Assembly (NCBI GenBank): GCA_963827155.1
Contig: CAWGZV010000003.1
Coordinates: forward strand, 310,001-374,000
Length of the DNA stretch: 64,000 nucleotides
DNA from: UTCFX2 sp963827155
Lineage (GTDB): Bacteria; Chloroflexota; Anaerolineae; Anaerolineales; UBA4823
Direction: 5' to 3'
Positions within the stretch are counted from its first letter, which is position 1. Every line of letters starts with the position of its first letter. The notes under the pieces are model-generated. The model saw only the letters and a list, made by a program, of their open reading frames with translations, ran no database searches and was not told the origin of the DNA. Below, piece after piece: positions 35,645-44,845 of this stretch. The position numbers and the translations under genes are program-made.

Positions 35645-36856
35645 TCACCTGAAGAGATTTGGCCAGATTTTCATTGCGCTGAGCACCGCGCTTGCTGCGG
35701 TCTGACCTAACCCGCAGATCGAAGCGTCGGACATTGTCCAGCCGATGTCGTCCAGACGCTCAAAGTCGCCAGGCAAAGGCTTGCCTGAAACAAGACGCTC
35801 CAAAATCTCGTACTGACGCCGCGTGCCAATCTGGCAGGGATAGCATTTGCCGCATGATTCGTGCGCGAAGAAACGCGCCAACCCGAGCAAGATCGCTTTT
35901 AAATCCCGCCCTTCGGCGATCGGCATGACAACCCCAGAACCGAGCGGCAAGCCGGCACTGCGCAGCGACTCGAACGACATTTCCAGATCAAGCTGCTCTG
36001 GGGTTGCAAAAGCGCCTGCAGCCCCCCCGACCAGCACTGCCAGCAAGCCCTTTCCGCCACTGACACCCCCTCCTAGCACCATCAACAGTTGACGAAGGCT
36101 GATGCCAAACGGCGCTTCATACAAACCCGGTCTGGCAATATCGCCGGAGAGGCAGAAAAGCTTGGTCCCTGGGGATTTTTCAGTCCCCAATCGGCGGTAT
36201 TTCGCCACACCATGAGCCAGGATGAATGGGATATTGCAGAGCGTTTCGACGTTATTGATCACAGTGGGCTGCCCAAACAAACCGTGGGTTGTGGGGAAGG
36301 GAGGTTTCAGTCGGGGAAAACCACGTTTGCCTTCAATCGATTCAAATAAGGCGGTTTCTTCACCGCAAATATAAGCTCCAGCCCCCAGGCGCAGCTGGAT
36401 CTCAAAGTTAAATCCCGAGCCAAGAATGTCATTGCCCAAATAGCCGCCCTCACGAGCTTCCTGGACAGCATTCTGGAGCGAAGAGAGGGCGTTTTGATAT
36501 TCACCGCGCACATAAATATACCCAATCGGAGCACCGATAGCCCATCCGGCGATGATCAGCCCTTCAATCACCTGGTGCGGATCGTCTTCCATCAACACCC
36601 GGTCCTTGAAAGTTCCCGGTTCAGATTTATCCGCGTTGCACACCACATATTTGATCTCGCCAGTCGCCTGCGCTGCGCCTTCCAATTTCAAACCGGTTGG
36701 AAACGCAGCCCCGCCTCGCCCCACCAATCCGGAGGATTTGATTTCTGCGATTACCGCCGATGGCGCCAATTGAAGGGCTTTGCGCAGACCCTGATACCCG
36801 CCGCTTTCTTCAAATTCCGAGAGCTTGGCGCTTCTTCCCGTGCCGCATCGAATCAG
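35645..36856 (-). CDS. NuoF/HoxF-like NADH-binding flavoprotein subunit
   Basis: A diaphorase subunit that binds FMN, NAD(H) and one [4Fe-4S] cluster. GLVGRGGAAFPTGLK is the NADH-binding loop, CNADKSEPGTFKDRVLM the FMN region, and ESCGKCYPCQIGTRR plus SICGLGQTA supply the four cluster Cys. An ATG exists at 36769, but in-frame codons upstream already encode family sequence (CGTGRSAKLSEFEESGGYQ) as far as a TGA at 36857-36859 with no good start codon. One excess base near 36848 would join it in frame to the NuoE-like protein, making a HoxF-type fusion. It feeds electrons from formate to NAD. Confidence 0.9.
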   Translation of the reverse strand: MIRCGTGRSAKLSEFEESGGYQGLRKALQLAPSAVIAEIKSSGLVGRGGAAFPTGLKLEGAAQATGEIKYVVCNADKSEPGTFKDRVLMEDDPHQVIEGLIIAGWAIGAPIGYIYVRGEYQNALSSLQNAVQEAREGGYLGNDILGSGFNFEIQLRLGAGAYICGEETALFESIEGKRGFPRLKPPFPTTHGLFGQPTVINNVETLCNIPFILAHGVAKYRRLGTEKSPGTKLFCLSGDIARPGLYEAPFGISLRQLLMVLGGGVSGGKGLLAVLVGGAAGAFATPEQLDLEMSFESLRSAGLPLGSGVVMPIAEGRDLKAILLGLARFFAHESCGKCYPCQIGTRRQYEILERLVSGKPLPGDFERLDDIGWTMSDASICGLGQTAASAVLSAMKIWPNLFR

Positions 36857-37385
36857 TCAGCCGTTTTTCACCACATACCGGCGTAGCAGGCATAGGTCCC
36901 GGATATTGGATCAATTGGGCTGGCGCCAGGGTATTGGCATTGCCGATCGCAGTCTGCGACCCTCCACCCTCGCCAGCCAATGTATTTAATATCGCTGCCG
37001 GTGAGTGGGCGCATAATCCCAAGCAAGTTGCTCGTTCTATGGTAATAGCGCCATCCGCAGATGTCTCGCCGGGTTCGATCCCTAAATGATGGCAGACTGA
37101 TTTCACTACGCCCTCACCACCGGCTAACTGGCAGGGTGGATCGGTGCAAATTTGCAGCACTGTCCTGCCAACCGGCTGGGGATAGAACATTGTGTAGAAT
37201 TCAATCACACCATGCACTTCGGCTAGCGGCACTCCCAGGCTCCGTCCCACTTCTTCGGCGGCTGCCTGAGGGATATACCCAAAGATCGCCTGGGCTGCCT
37301 GCAAGGCAGGCAGCAATCCCGCCTGACCTTGTGTTGATAATTCATTTAATCGAGACTGGAGTAGAGTAAGGTTCAATTCAGCCAT
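36810..37385 (-). CDS. NuoE-like [2Fe-2S] thioredoxin-fold domain
   Basis: Starts at ATG 37385; the open frame further upstream is not coding-like. ALQAAQAIFGYIPQAAAEEV and GVIEFYTMFYPQPVG are NuoE hallmarks. The cluster ligands are Cys pairs in CTDPPC and CLGLC. The last 15 or so residues before the stop at 36810 look out of frame: with one base removed near 36848 the sequence runs into the NuoF-like protein. Either separate NuoE or, more likely, the N-terminal half of a HoxF-like fusion of about 580 residues. Confidence 0.85.
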   Translation of the reverse strand: MAELNLTLLQSRLNELSTQGQAGLLPALQAAQAIFGYIPQAAAEEVGRSLGVPLAEVHGVIEFYTMFYPQPVGRTVLQICTDPPCQLAGGEGVVKSVCHHLGIEPGETSADGAITIERATCLGLCAHSPAAILNTLAGEGGGSQTAIGNANTLAPAQLIQYPGPMPATPVCGEKRLTDSMRHGKKRQALGI

Positions 37386-37537
37386 GGTTTGTCCAATATT
37401 TTGGAAGTATAAACGAATTTCCAAAAATCGGATACGGTATCTATGGTGGAGCTTGTCTTGACTGTTTACCAGTTTGTTTGTAGAATGATTGAGATCTTCC
37501 ATACTGAGCCGAATTTAGTCTTAAGGCAACCCACCAA

Positions 37538-37957
37538 ATGCGAAATTCAATTATGCTGCTGAGTATTGTTTTGATATTTCAATTCTCCACCGCTTGCACT
37601 TCCCGGGAAACGGTCTCTACAGTGCGGCCCCAGGCTTCAATGACCATGTTTGGCAACCAGCCGGTTGATGGGTCCTTTAATCCAACTGCCACCATGACCA
37701 CGACTGCTCATTTGACACCAATCCAAAAAACCAAAGAAGCTCCAGCCGATCCTCTCGTTGTTACGCCAGAGCTCAGTGCTACTGCCACACTGACCCCGAC
37801 ATTAACCTCAACTACTCAACCGACAACTACAGGGCTTTCCCTCCAATCTAAACAAACCACCGTTACCCCCACTATGTCATTAATGCAGCTCTTCCCGACT
37901 GCGACACGGTTTAATTTCCGGGGTCCGGTAATTAATCGCCGCGATAAATGCGGTTGA
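37538..37957 (+). CDS. small Thr/Pro-rich lipoprotein of unknown function
   Basis: 139 residues. The signal peptide ends at a lipobox with Cys20 (FSTAC). The rest is low-complexity, rich in Thr, Pro, Ser and Ala (for example ATATLTPTLTSTTQPTTTG), with a short basic C-terminus. There is no recognisable domain; it resembles the tethers of other lipoproteins in this window without the functional part. It is divergent from the formate dehydrogenase operon and followed by its own terminator. It may be a cell-surface spacer, or a fragment of a larger gene. Confidence 0.6.
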   Translation: MRNSIMLLSIVLIFQFSTACTSRETVSTVRPQASMTMFGNQPVDGSFNPTATMTTTAHLTPIQKTKEAPADPLVVTPELSATATLTPTLTSTTQPTTTGLSLQSKQTTVTPTMSLMQLFPTATRFNFRGPVINRRDKCG

Positions 37958-38009
37958 GGTCACTAAACAAGGCAGACGTGATCTGCAGCCTTTTTGGATA
38001 AATTAAATA

Positions 38010-38040
38010 AGCGGGGCTTGATGATAAATCTCCGCTCTTT
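38010..38040 (+). terminator. rho-independent terminator after the small lipoprotein gene
   Basis: AGCGGGG (38010-38016) pairs with CTCCGCT (38030-38036), including one G-U pair, with a 13-base loop, followed by CTTTTAT on the plus strand. It lies about 50 bases past the stop at 37957. The rest of 37958-38146 shows nothing notable. Confidence 0.75.
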
Positions 38041-38146
38041 TATACACAAAATCAGAAGATATTACCCTTGCGAGTTGGATAGCGATCTCATATAATTTTT
38101 CTATCGATTGCCGCAATCGTTTAAGTATCATTTCAGTTGACTCTTC

Positions 38147-40036
38147 ATGGTTTCATTGGAGGCGGCTCGAGTGCCCAGATCGCACAACCGAAGTTGGTGG
38201 CTGCAGTCGATCAGGTTCTTGTTGCTGATCGGATTTTCCCCGTGGATCTCGAACACCATCCAATCCTACCAGGCACGCCGGTTTGCTCCATCCCAATCCT
38301 TTCCTTCAAACCCAATCTCGCTCTCCATCTGCCGCATCCAGGGCAACGGATTTCAGCTCACCTTTTCAAGGAATCACGATTTAGACTTAGGGGATTGTGA
38401 CCGCGGATTTCGACGAATCAGGTGCACGCGGCTTCTACCTAATTGCTCCAAATTGCGACAGCAGCACATTGTCATCAGACGGGATATTTGTGTATATTGC
38501 TGTGAGGACCGATGTTGTCTCGGTAGGAGATCGCGTTCAGGTCAAAGGATTGGTGCAAGAATACTACGGGATGACCGAGATCATTTCTGCTCCAGAGGAT
38601 GTGGAAATGATCTCTGAAGGGAACAACCTTCCAGTTCCCCATGATCTGGACCCGCCAGCAGAGGATTATTCCTCCCGCCTGTACAATGAATCCCTGGAGG
38701 CAATGCTCTTAAAAATCGATTTGCTCTTGTTGTTGGTCCCACCGATTCAGATGACCGCACCTGGTTGGTGACTGCTGGATCAGGATACGAGCGTGTATTT
38801 CACGATGATCCTCAAGGGACCGGTGAGGTTGTCTGTGCCGATGATGGCGGCTTGTTCGAAATCGTGCCTGAAGCCCGCGTCGGAGATAGGGTTGAGTTGC
38901 TTGTTGGTGTGCTGAACTACCGCTTAGGGATTTACTGTATGCAACTGATCTCTCAACCTGAATTAAAGCCAAAGGATTTACTTATCGATCAAACACCTTC
39001 AACCTTAACAGCTGCGGACTTTTTTCGAATCGCAACCTTCAATCTGGAAGAGCTCTTTGATCCATATGATGATCCACTCACCGAGGATGCGGTTCTTTCG
39101 GAAACTGAATACCACCGCCGTCTGCAGAAGCGTGCCCTGGCAATTGCGGATGAATTAGGCCACCCTGCCGTGCTTGCTGTACAAGAGGCTGAGAATACTG
39201 CGGTCGTGCAGGAACTGGTTGATAGAGCTGAACTTCAGGCCCATTATGACTTCGTGATCCAAGAAGGTCTGGATGTGCGTGGGCTCGATGTCGCTTTAAT
39301 TTACCGCCCCGATCTGGTGAGTATTCTGGATTCGAGGTCTGTGCAAGGATGTACTGCACTGGTCGACGGGTTTGAGCCCGACGGCAACAATGATCCTCAA
39401 AATCCCCAGAACGAGCTTACTTGCGATCAGAATGGAGATGGAGAGCTTGACGGCAACCGTCTGTTTTCACGACCGCCGCTGGTGGTCCACCTTTGGGCAC
39501 GACCTGCAGGGATCCAAAATTCTCCCGCATCGGCGAATGCTCTTCAGACTTTCTTCGATTTCTATGTGGTGGTCATTCATTTCAAATCAAAAGTAGGCGA
39601 TACAAGTACGGCTGCGTATACGCTTCCACGCCGTCTGGAGCAGGCGCATTTTGTCGCCCAATTGGTGGCTTCACTGCGTGAATCCCACCCATTCGCGAAC
39701 CTGGTAGTGTTGGGTGATTTCAATGATTATCCAACTTCGCCAGCCTTGATAACCCTCAAGAATACTGGACTACTGAGCGCGATGAGCGGCGTTGAAAGGT
39801 TCGAACGCTATACGTACAATTATCGGGGGATCTCACAAGTGCTTGACGATATTTTGTTTATCCCCCAGGAGTTGCTTGCCCCAGGTGCAGTCGAGGCGGT
39901 GCATATCAATTCTGACTTCCCATATTCTTTTATGGGTGAAATTTACTCCTCTCACCGCAGCTCGGATCATGACCCTGTGGTTGCAGATTTCATCCCCATT
40001 CTTACTTCTAACTATTTGCCGATTGTGAATCGTTAG
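38147..40036 (+). pseudogene. extracellular-type nuclease: OB-fold plus endonuclease/exonuclease/phosphatase domain, frame broken several times
   Basis: The C-terminal EEP domain (about 39000-40036) is intact: IATFNLEELFD, LAVQEAENT, VVIHFKSKVGD, VVLGDFNDYPTSPAL and SSDHDPVVADF carry the metal and catalytic residues. Before it lies an OB-fold segment (SDGIFVYI, VGDRVQVKGLVQEYYGMTEI) typical of secreted YhcR/NucH-like nucleases. The 5' part needs four one-base repairs: excess C near 38354, excess T near 38381, missing G near 38392 and missing T near 38721. With these it reads SSPFQGITIRLRGIVTADFD and FALVVGPTDSDDRTWLV. Most sites are homopolymers, so errors are likelier than decay. The intact protein would degrade extracellular DNA or RNA. 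Confidence 0.8.
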
Positions 40037-40045
40037 CGAAGATAA

Positions 40046-40087
40046 AAAGAAGATCTTCCGAATTTAGCATTCAGAAAGATCTTCTTT
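40046..40087. terminator. hairpin between convergent nuclease and lexA genes
   Basis: AAAGAAGATCTT (40046-40057) pairs perfectly with AAGATCTTCTTT (40076-40087) around an 18-base loop. The stem arms end in A/T runs, so each strand shows a T-rich 3' arm. Position between two converging stops suggests a shared terminator. Confidence 0.65.
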
Positions 40088-40124
40088 ACTTATGGTTGAA
40101 AAAACAACGTTGCGAGCGACTGCT

Positions 40125-40871
40125 TTATACGACCATTCCTTTGACCTGGCGGATAACCATCACAACTTTCCCCTGCACCTCGACAGTGTTGGGATCATCG
40201 ATGTAAATAGGCTGCATGGTATGGTTGGCAGGTTGAAGCCGCACCCGGCCTTTTTCCAGGTAGAAATATTTCAAAGTGGTCTCGTCCCGATCTTTCAGCC
40301 AGACAGCGACCATCTCCCCGTTGCGAGCCTCATTTGCAGGCTTCATTATGACGATATCGCCATCATAGACCATCGCATCAATCATCGATTCGCCCTGGAC
40401 TTCCAGCGCAAATAGGTTGCTCCCTTTATCACTTCCTGGAAGCAGGCTGCTGGCAACATCCACCATGCTTTCCGCATCGAAGTATGAGAAATCTGAGGAG
40501 GGCATCGGGATAGGAGCGCCCGCTACGATTCGACCCATGACCGGAATTTGAAGCATTTCGCCAATTGCATGCCCAACATTCTGGATCCCTCCAGCAGCTG
40601 ATCGAACAGCGCTTTCCAATACCCCGCTTGGCTCACTGGCGGTCTTGATCAGCCGGATGCCGCGCGAAACACCTTGGTCTCGCTCAATGTAGCCCATCTC
40701 CTCTAACTGATCGAGGTAGTAGTTCACTACAGATGTAGATGAGATGTTGGCTTTTTCACAAAGATCGCGGATAGATGGCGGATAGCCAAATTTCTTCTGA
40801 AAATCATCCAACACATCCAGGATGCGAATTTGCCGTTCGCTTAATTCCTTCCTTCGTCTTCTAGCCATCAT
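40125..40871 (-). CDS. lexA: LexA repressor of the SOS response
   Basis: About 248 residues; start at ATG 40871, six bases after GGAGG. The N-terminal winged helix (RQIRILDVLDDFQKKFGYPPSIRDLCEKA) matches LexA. The self-cleavage Ala-Gly bond is in GRIVAGAPIP. The Ser of the dyad is in GESMIDAMVYDGD and the Lys in TTLKYFYLE. A linker of about 50 residues between DNA-binding and peptidase domains is longer than in E. coli. A Gram-positive-type SOS box lies in its own promoter. Confidence 0.95.
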   Translation of the reverse strand: MMARRRRKELSERQIRILDVLDDFQKKFGYPPSIRDLCEKANISSTSVVNYYLDQLEEMGYIERDQGVSRGIRLIKTASEPSGVLESAVRSAAGGIQNVGHAIGEMLQIPVMGRIVAGAPIPMPSSDFSYFDAESMVDVASSLLPGSDKGSNLFALEVQGESMIDAMVYDGDIVIMKPANEARNGEMVAVWLKDRDETTLKYFYLEKGRVRLQPANHTMQPIYIDDPNTVEVQGKVVMVIRQVKGMVV

Positions 40872-41012
40872 CACTTTCCTCCGGTCTCAGGCTGCTTCAA
40901 GCCGATGTTCTCACACAGGGATCTGATCGTCTTTAGAGACATAATAGTGTTTCTCCAATTAATGGCGACTGGCTCGTACGCCGAAAATTACTCGATTATT
41001 TGTGCTAATAAT

Positions 41013-41042
41013 ATAATAACACGAACATCCGTTCTGTGTCAA
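41013..41042 (-). promoter_or_regulatory. lexA promoter with SOS box
   Basis: On the minus strand TTGACA (41042-41037) and TATTAT (41018-41013) are 18 bases apart. In the spacer lies GAACATCCGTTC (41023-41034, plus strand), matching the Bacillus-type SOS box CGAAC-N4-GTTC. LexA bound there would block its own promoter. The remaining gene-free sequence up to 41151 shows a second TTGACA eight bases upstream and nothing else clear. Confidence 0.8.
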
Positions 41043-41151
41043 GATGTCAAGTTTTCGAGTTTTTATGGCATAATCCAACGATATGCAGCGCAATCGAGTA
41101 TTCAATCTTGGCTGGGCGACTTATACGGTATGGGAGTCTTATTAGAAGACC

Positions 41152-41595
41152 ATGCCACGCGATCTTCCAACAAAACTGGTATATCTGCGAAACAGGCGTC
41201 TTATCGGTCGCATAGCATACTATGCCCTCAAAATTCTGGGCGTCGAAATACCGGTGGGGGTGGCTATAGGTCAGGATTTCGAACTGGCGCACGGCGCAGT
41301 AGGACTGGTCGTACACCCGCGAACTACGATCGGCGATCGCGTAAAAATTTATCCAGGCGTGACGCTCGGTCGTGCGGACATCCATGTGCCAATGTCACAA
41401 TCCTTTTTTGAAGGTATTGTGATCGAGGATGATGTGATCTTAGCACCGGGCTCCAAGGTGCTCTGCAAGCAGGGTGTGTTGGTTGTGAAGCGTGGGACGA
41501 TTATTGGGGCGAATGCAGTCCTCCTCGAGTTGACCGGAGAAGATGAAATCTGGGCTGGTGTGCCAGCCAGGTGTGTGGGTAAGCGTGAGCGCTGA
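41152..41595 (+). CDS. serine acetyltransferase-like hexapeptide-repeat acetyltransferase
   Basis: 147 residues of left-handed beta-helix. GVAIGQDFELAHGAVGLVVHPRTTIGDRVKIYPGVTLG contains the I-G-x4 hexapeptide repeats and the catalytic His. It is similar to the C-terminal part of CysE but lacks the long N-terminal helical domain, as in acetyltransferases of polysaccharide clusters. It overlaps the following glycosyltransferase gene, so O-acetylation of a surface glycan is the best guess. Confidence 0.85.
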   Translation: MPRDLPTKLVYLRNRRLIGRIAYYALKILGVEIPVGVAIGQDFELAHGAVGLVVHPRTTIGDRVKIYPGVTLGRADIHVPMSQSFFEGIVIEDDVILAPGSKVLCKQGVLVVKRGTIIGANAVLLELTGEDEIWAGVPARCVGKRER

Positions 41596-42679
41596 TTCGA
41601 TTCGATCTAACCGGATATGCCTGGTCCCTCAGGTTGAGGGAGTGGGGGGAATGGTCTCTTTTCAACACAAACTGCTATCTGGATTGCATAAGCGCGGCAT
41701 TCAAACCGCTCGCGACCTGGGCGACCTGCCCTTCGGCGCCGTACTGGTAATTGGCGGGACCCGCGATCTTCCAGGCTTGTGGCGCGCGAAGCGTCTTCAC
41801 ATCCCGATTGTCCAGCGGCTGGATGGGATGAACTGGCTTCACCGCCTTGAAGGGATTGGTAAAGCGGGATTTCGCCGTTATTTCCGCTCGGAATACGGCA
41901 ATTTGCTGCTTGCATTGATCCGCCGGCGCTTTGCTACCCGGGTTGTCTACCAGAGCATGTTTTCAAAGCAGTGGTGGGAGAGGATGCACGGTCGAACCCC
42001 GGTTGAAGCCAGGATTATTCACAACGGAGTTGACCTGGCGGTTTATCGCCCGTCTACAGAGGTCGAAACAACAAAGGACCGCTGGCGGATTTTGATGGTG
42101 GAAGGGAGCTTGATGGGAGGCTACGAGCAAGGTTTATCGGTGGCGGTGCAGCTGATTGAAATGCTCGCGAACAAGTTACCAGAACGCCTTTTTTCGTCTC
42201 AACGCAGATTGATCGAGCTGATGGTCGTTGGACGAACAACTCCAGGTGTACGCCAGAATTGGGATGCTTACATTGCTGCTTCGCGCCTGGCCTCCCAGAT
42301 CCAAATCAATTGGGTCGGTCAGGTGCCGCCAGAGCGAATCCCTGAGCTAGACCGCTCCGCTCATATGCTGTATTCTTCCGATATCCACCCTGCTTGCCCA
42401 AACTCGGTTATTGAAGCCCTCGCCTGCGGACTGCCAGTGCTTTCATTCAATACCGGAGCACTGACTGAGCTCGTACCGGAATCGGCAGGCAGGATCGTTC
42501 CCTATGGCGGCGATCCCTGGAAGCTGGATCAACCAGATATCCCTGCCCTGGTATCCGCTGCGATCGAAATCTTGGAGGGGAGAGAGAGCATGCGCAGCGC
42601 AGCACGCCGGCATGCTGAACGGGAATTCGGACTCGATCCTATGGTGGATGCTTATCTTGATTACATTATTAATGACTGA
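41585..42679 (+). CDS. glycosyltransferase, GT-B fold (GT4-like)
   Basis: About 364 residues from GTG 41585; an ATG at 41543 in the same frame would overlap the acetyltransferase further. QVEGVGGMVSFQHKLLSG near the start is the acceptor-side loop, NGVDLAVYRPS is the inter-domain motif, and the donor site shows HPACPNSVIEALACGLPVL with the Glu-rich EX7E-type pattern. It would transfer a sugar from a nucleotide donor to a cell-surface glycan. First of three glycosyltransferases in this region. Confidence 0.88.
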   Translation: MSADSIRSNRICLVPQVEGVGGMVSFQHKLLSGLHKRGIQTARDLGDLPFGAVLVIGGTRDLPGLWRAKRLHIPIVQRLDGMNWLHRLEGIGKAGFRRYFRSEYGNLLLALIRRRFATRVVYQSMFSKQWWERMHGRTPVEARIIHNGVDLAVYRPSTEVETTKDRWRILMVEGSLMGGYEQGLSVAVQLIEMLANKLPERLFSSQRRLIELMVVGRTTPGVRQNWDAYIAASRLASQIQINWVGQVPPERIPELDRSAHMLYSSDIHPACPNSVIEALACGLPVLSFNTGALTELVPESAGRIVPYGGDPWKLDQPDIPALVSAAIEILEGRESMRSAARRHAEREFGLDPMVDAYLDYIIND

Positions 42680-42757
42680 ACTGCTTATCACCGAAATCGG
42701 TTCAAGCGAAGGGTTGCACGTCCGCCAGCCAATAACGTGTTGAAGGAATATGAGAAG

Positions 42758-43678
42758 ATGAGAGACGCAGTACTTTCCCTGGCAGCCTGGACAGCCAGAG
42801 TGCTCCCCTTATCGATTAAGCGCCAAATTTATCGCCAGCCGTGGCTTGCGAGCAAGCTGCGCGATACGCTGAACCGAGCCGCCCCCGCCGGATTAACCCT
42901 CACCACAGTTGCTGCGGGCAGGCTCAAGGGAGCTCAACTTTACCTTGATCTGCAGACCGAAAAAGATTACTGGCTAGGGACCTATGAGCCGGACCTCCAG
43001 GATGCAGCCATACAGTTCGTTCAACCGGGTTCAATCATCTATGATATTGGCGCGAATATCGGTTATGTCAGCCTGCTGCTCGCCCGCTGTACCGGCGCTG
43101 GTGGAAAAGTATTTTCGTTCGAAGCATTGCCGCAAAATCTGGAACGCCTGTCGAAGAATCTGGCATTAAATGGCAGCAAGGCACAGGTTGAGATCGTTCC
43201 GGTAGCAGTTGTTGATCAAAATCGTAAAGTTCGCTTTTTGGTAGGTCCATCCGGTGGAATGGGGAAGGCTGAAGGTTCTGCAGGCAGGCAAGAGATAGAA
43301 TATTCGGATGCGATTGAAACTCAAGGCATTTCTCTCGATGACTTTGTCTACGCTCAGGGTAACCCCGCGCCCGCTGTGGTAAAGATGGATATCGAAGGTG
43401 GGGAAGTGATGGCGCTGCCAGGAATGGTCCGTTTGCTTCGAGAGGCGCATCCTTTGATCTTCCTGGAGCTTCATGGACGTCAGGCAGCTCAAGCGGCATG
43501 GAAAATCTTAACTGAACACGGCTACAGCCTGTCTAAGATGGAAAAGAACTACCCGCAAGTTCAAGCGCTGGATTCGCTCGATTGGAAGTCCTATATCGTT
43601 GCATTCCCAGCCCGGCCTTTTCCAAATGTATCAACCCCCAACCCAAATTCGACTACGCTAATATCAGGATCGGGATAA
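42758..43678 (+). CDS. FkbM-family SAM-dependent methyltransferase
   Basis: About 306 residues from ATG 42758; a TTG at 42737 is in frame. The SAM-binding motif is in IIYDIGANIGYVSLLLARC, followed by FSFEALPQNLERL and the family motif VVKMDIEGGEVMALPGM. FkbM proteins O-methylate sugars or polyketides. Its stop and the next glycosyltransferase start share one base (TAATG), so both are translated together. Confidence 0.9.
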   Translation: MRDAVLSLAAWTARVLPLSIKRQIYRQPWLASKLRDTLNRAAPAGLTLTTVAAGRLKGAQLYLDLQTEKDYWLGTYEPDLQDAAIQFVQPGSIIYDIGANIGYVSLLLARCTGAGGKVFSFEALPQNLERLSKNLALNGSKAQVEIVPVAVVDQNRKVRFLVGPSGGMGKAEGSAGRQEIEYSDAIETQGISLDDFVYAQGNPAPAVVKMDIEGGEVMALPGMVRLLREAHPLIFLELHGRQAAQAAWKILTEHGYSLSKMEKNYPQVQALDSLDWKSYIVAFPARPFPNVSTPNPNSTTLISGSG

Positions 43679-44845
43679 TGGTTGGATCATCGAATAAACG
43701 GATTTTTCAGGGTTGTCTTGGAGTACAGCAGCGAGTGCTGCCCGCCTATCGAGGGTTGTTTTTTGATACACTTACGGATTTCTGTGCCAACGGCTTGAGC
43801 CTGTTTGCAGGTGATCCACAACCAGAAGAGCAAATTCCTCTATCCAGCGATCTTGAAAAAGCAAAACTGCATCATGCGGTTAATCGGCACCTGTTCAAAA
43901 TAAGCTCTCCTTACTACCAGTGCTGGCAGCCTGGCATCATCGATTGGCTGGAAGAGACCGATCCTGATGCGCTGATCGTCGAAGCTAATCCGCGTTATCC
44001 CAGCAATCGAAAAGCAGTCAGATGGATGCAGGCGCACGGCAGGCCGGTATTAGGTTGGGGCTTGGGCGCGCCGGCAATCCAAGGATATCTGTCTGCATTC
44101 CGCCGGCGCGGACGTGACAGCTTCTTGCTATCGTTGGATGGCTTGATAGCTTACAGCCAGCGAGGCGCACAAGAATATCGCCAGTTGGGCTTTCCGCCAG
44201 ACCGGGTTTTTACCGCACCGAATGCAGTCACCCGGAGGCCTGCTTCACCCCCTCCTGAACGAGCGCTGGGATATCAAGACCGACCGGTGCTGATCTTCGT
44301 CGGTCGTTTGCAATCTCGCAAGCGCATCGACCTGTTGCTGCGCGCCTGCGCGGCTATTCCAACTCAGTTACAGCCCAGGCTTTGGATTGTAGGCGAAGGA
44401 CCGGCACGCACCGAGTTCGAGGCGCTTGCCAAGAAAACTTATCCTGAAGCAGAATTCCTCGGTCCGCACTTTGGATCGGATCTAGAAGCTCTTTTCAGCA
44501 GTGCTGATCTTTTTGTTCTCCCTGGAACAGGTGGGCTGGCGGTTCAGCAAGCCATGTCGTATGGCCTGCCGGTAGTTGTCGCAGAAGGAGACGGCACTCA
44601 AGAGGACCTGGTCCGTCCGGGGAATGGTTGGCAAATTCAATCAGGAGACCTCTCTGGACTTACTGAGGCGATTGCCGATGCATTCAGCGACCCGGCTCGA
44701 CTGCGTGCGATGGGGGAGGAGTTCCTATCGAATTGTTGCAGAAGACGTGAATGTGGAGCGAATGGCGGAAGTTTTCGTTGATGCTTTGAACGAAACTATG
44801 TCAAGCTCAGGAAAAATCGGCGCGGAAACTACGGCGTCCGGCTAA
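43678..44845 (+). CDS. glycosyltransferase family 4 (one frameshift near the C-terminus)
   Basis: Starts at ATG 43678. VLGWGLGAPAIQGYLSAFRRRG lies in the N-domain; RPVLIFVGRLQSRKRIDLLLRA and IVGEGPARTEFEALAKK are the GT4 donor-domain motifs, and GTGGLAVQQAMSYGLPVV follows. The frame ends at 44781, but removing one T at 44722-44723 continues as SYRIVAEDVNVERMAEVF to 44845, a normal GT4 C-terminus. Repaired length is about 388 residues. The last bases overlap the convergent lipoprotein gene. Confidence 0.88.

Noticed and set aside
36857..36859. In-frame TGA upstream of the NuoF-like part as a recoded codon
   Set aside because: NuoF-type proteins have no selenocysteine there; a one-base error near 36848 explains the junction better.
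38137..38620. Separate small genes before the nuclease
   Set aside because: They are pieces of one OB-fold plus nuclease gene split by frame errors.
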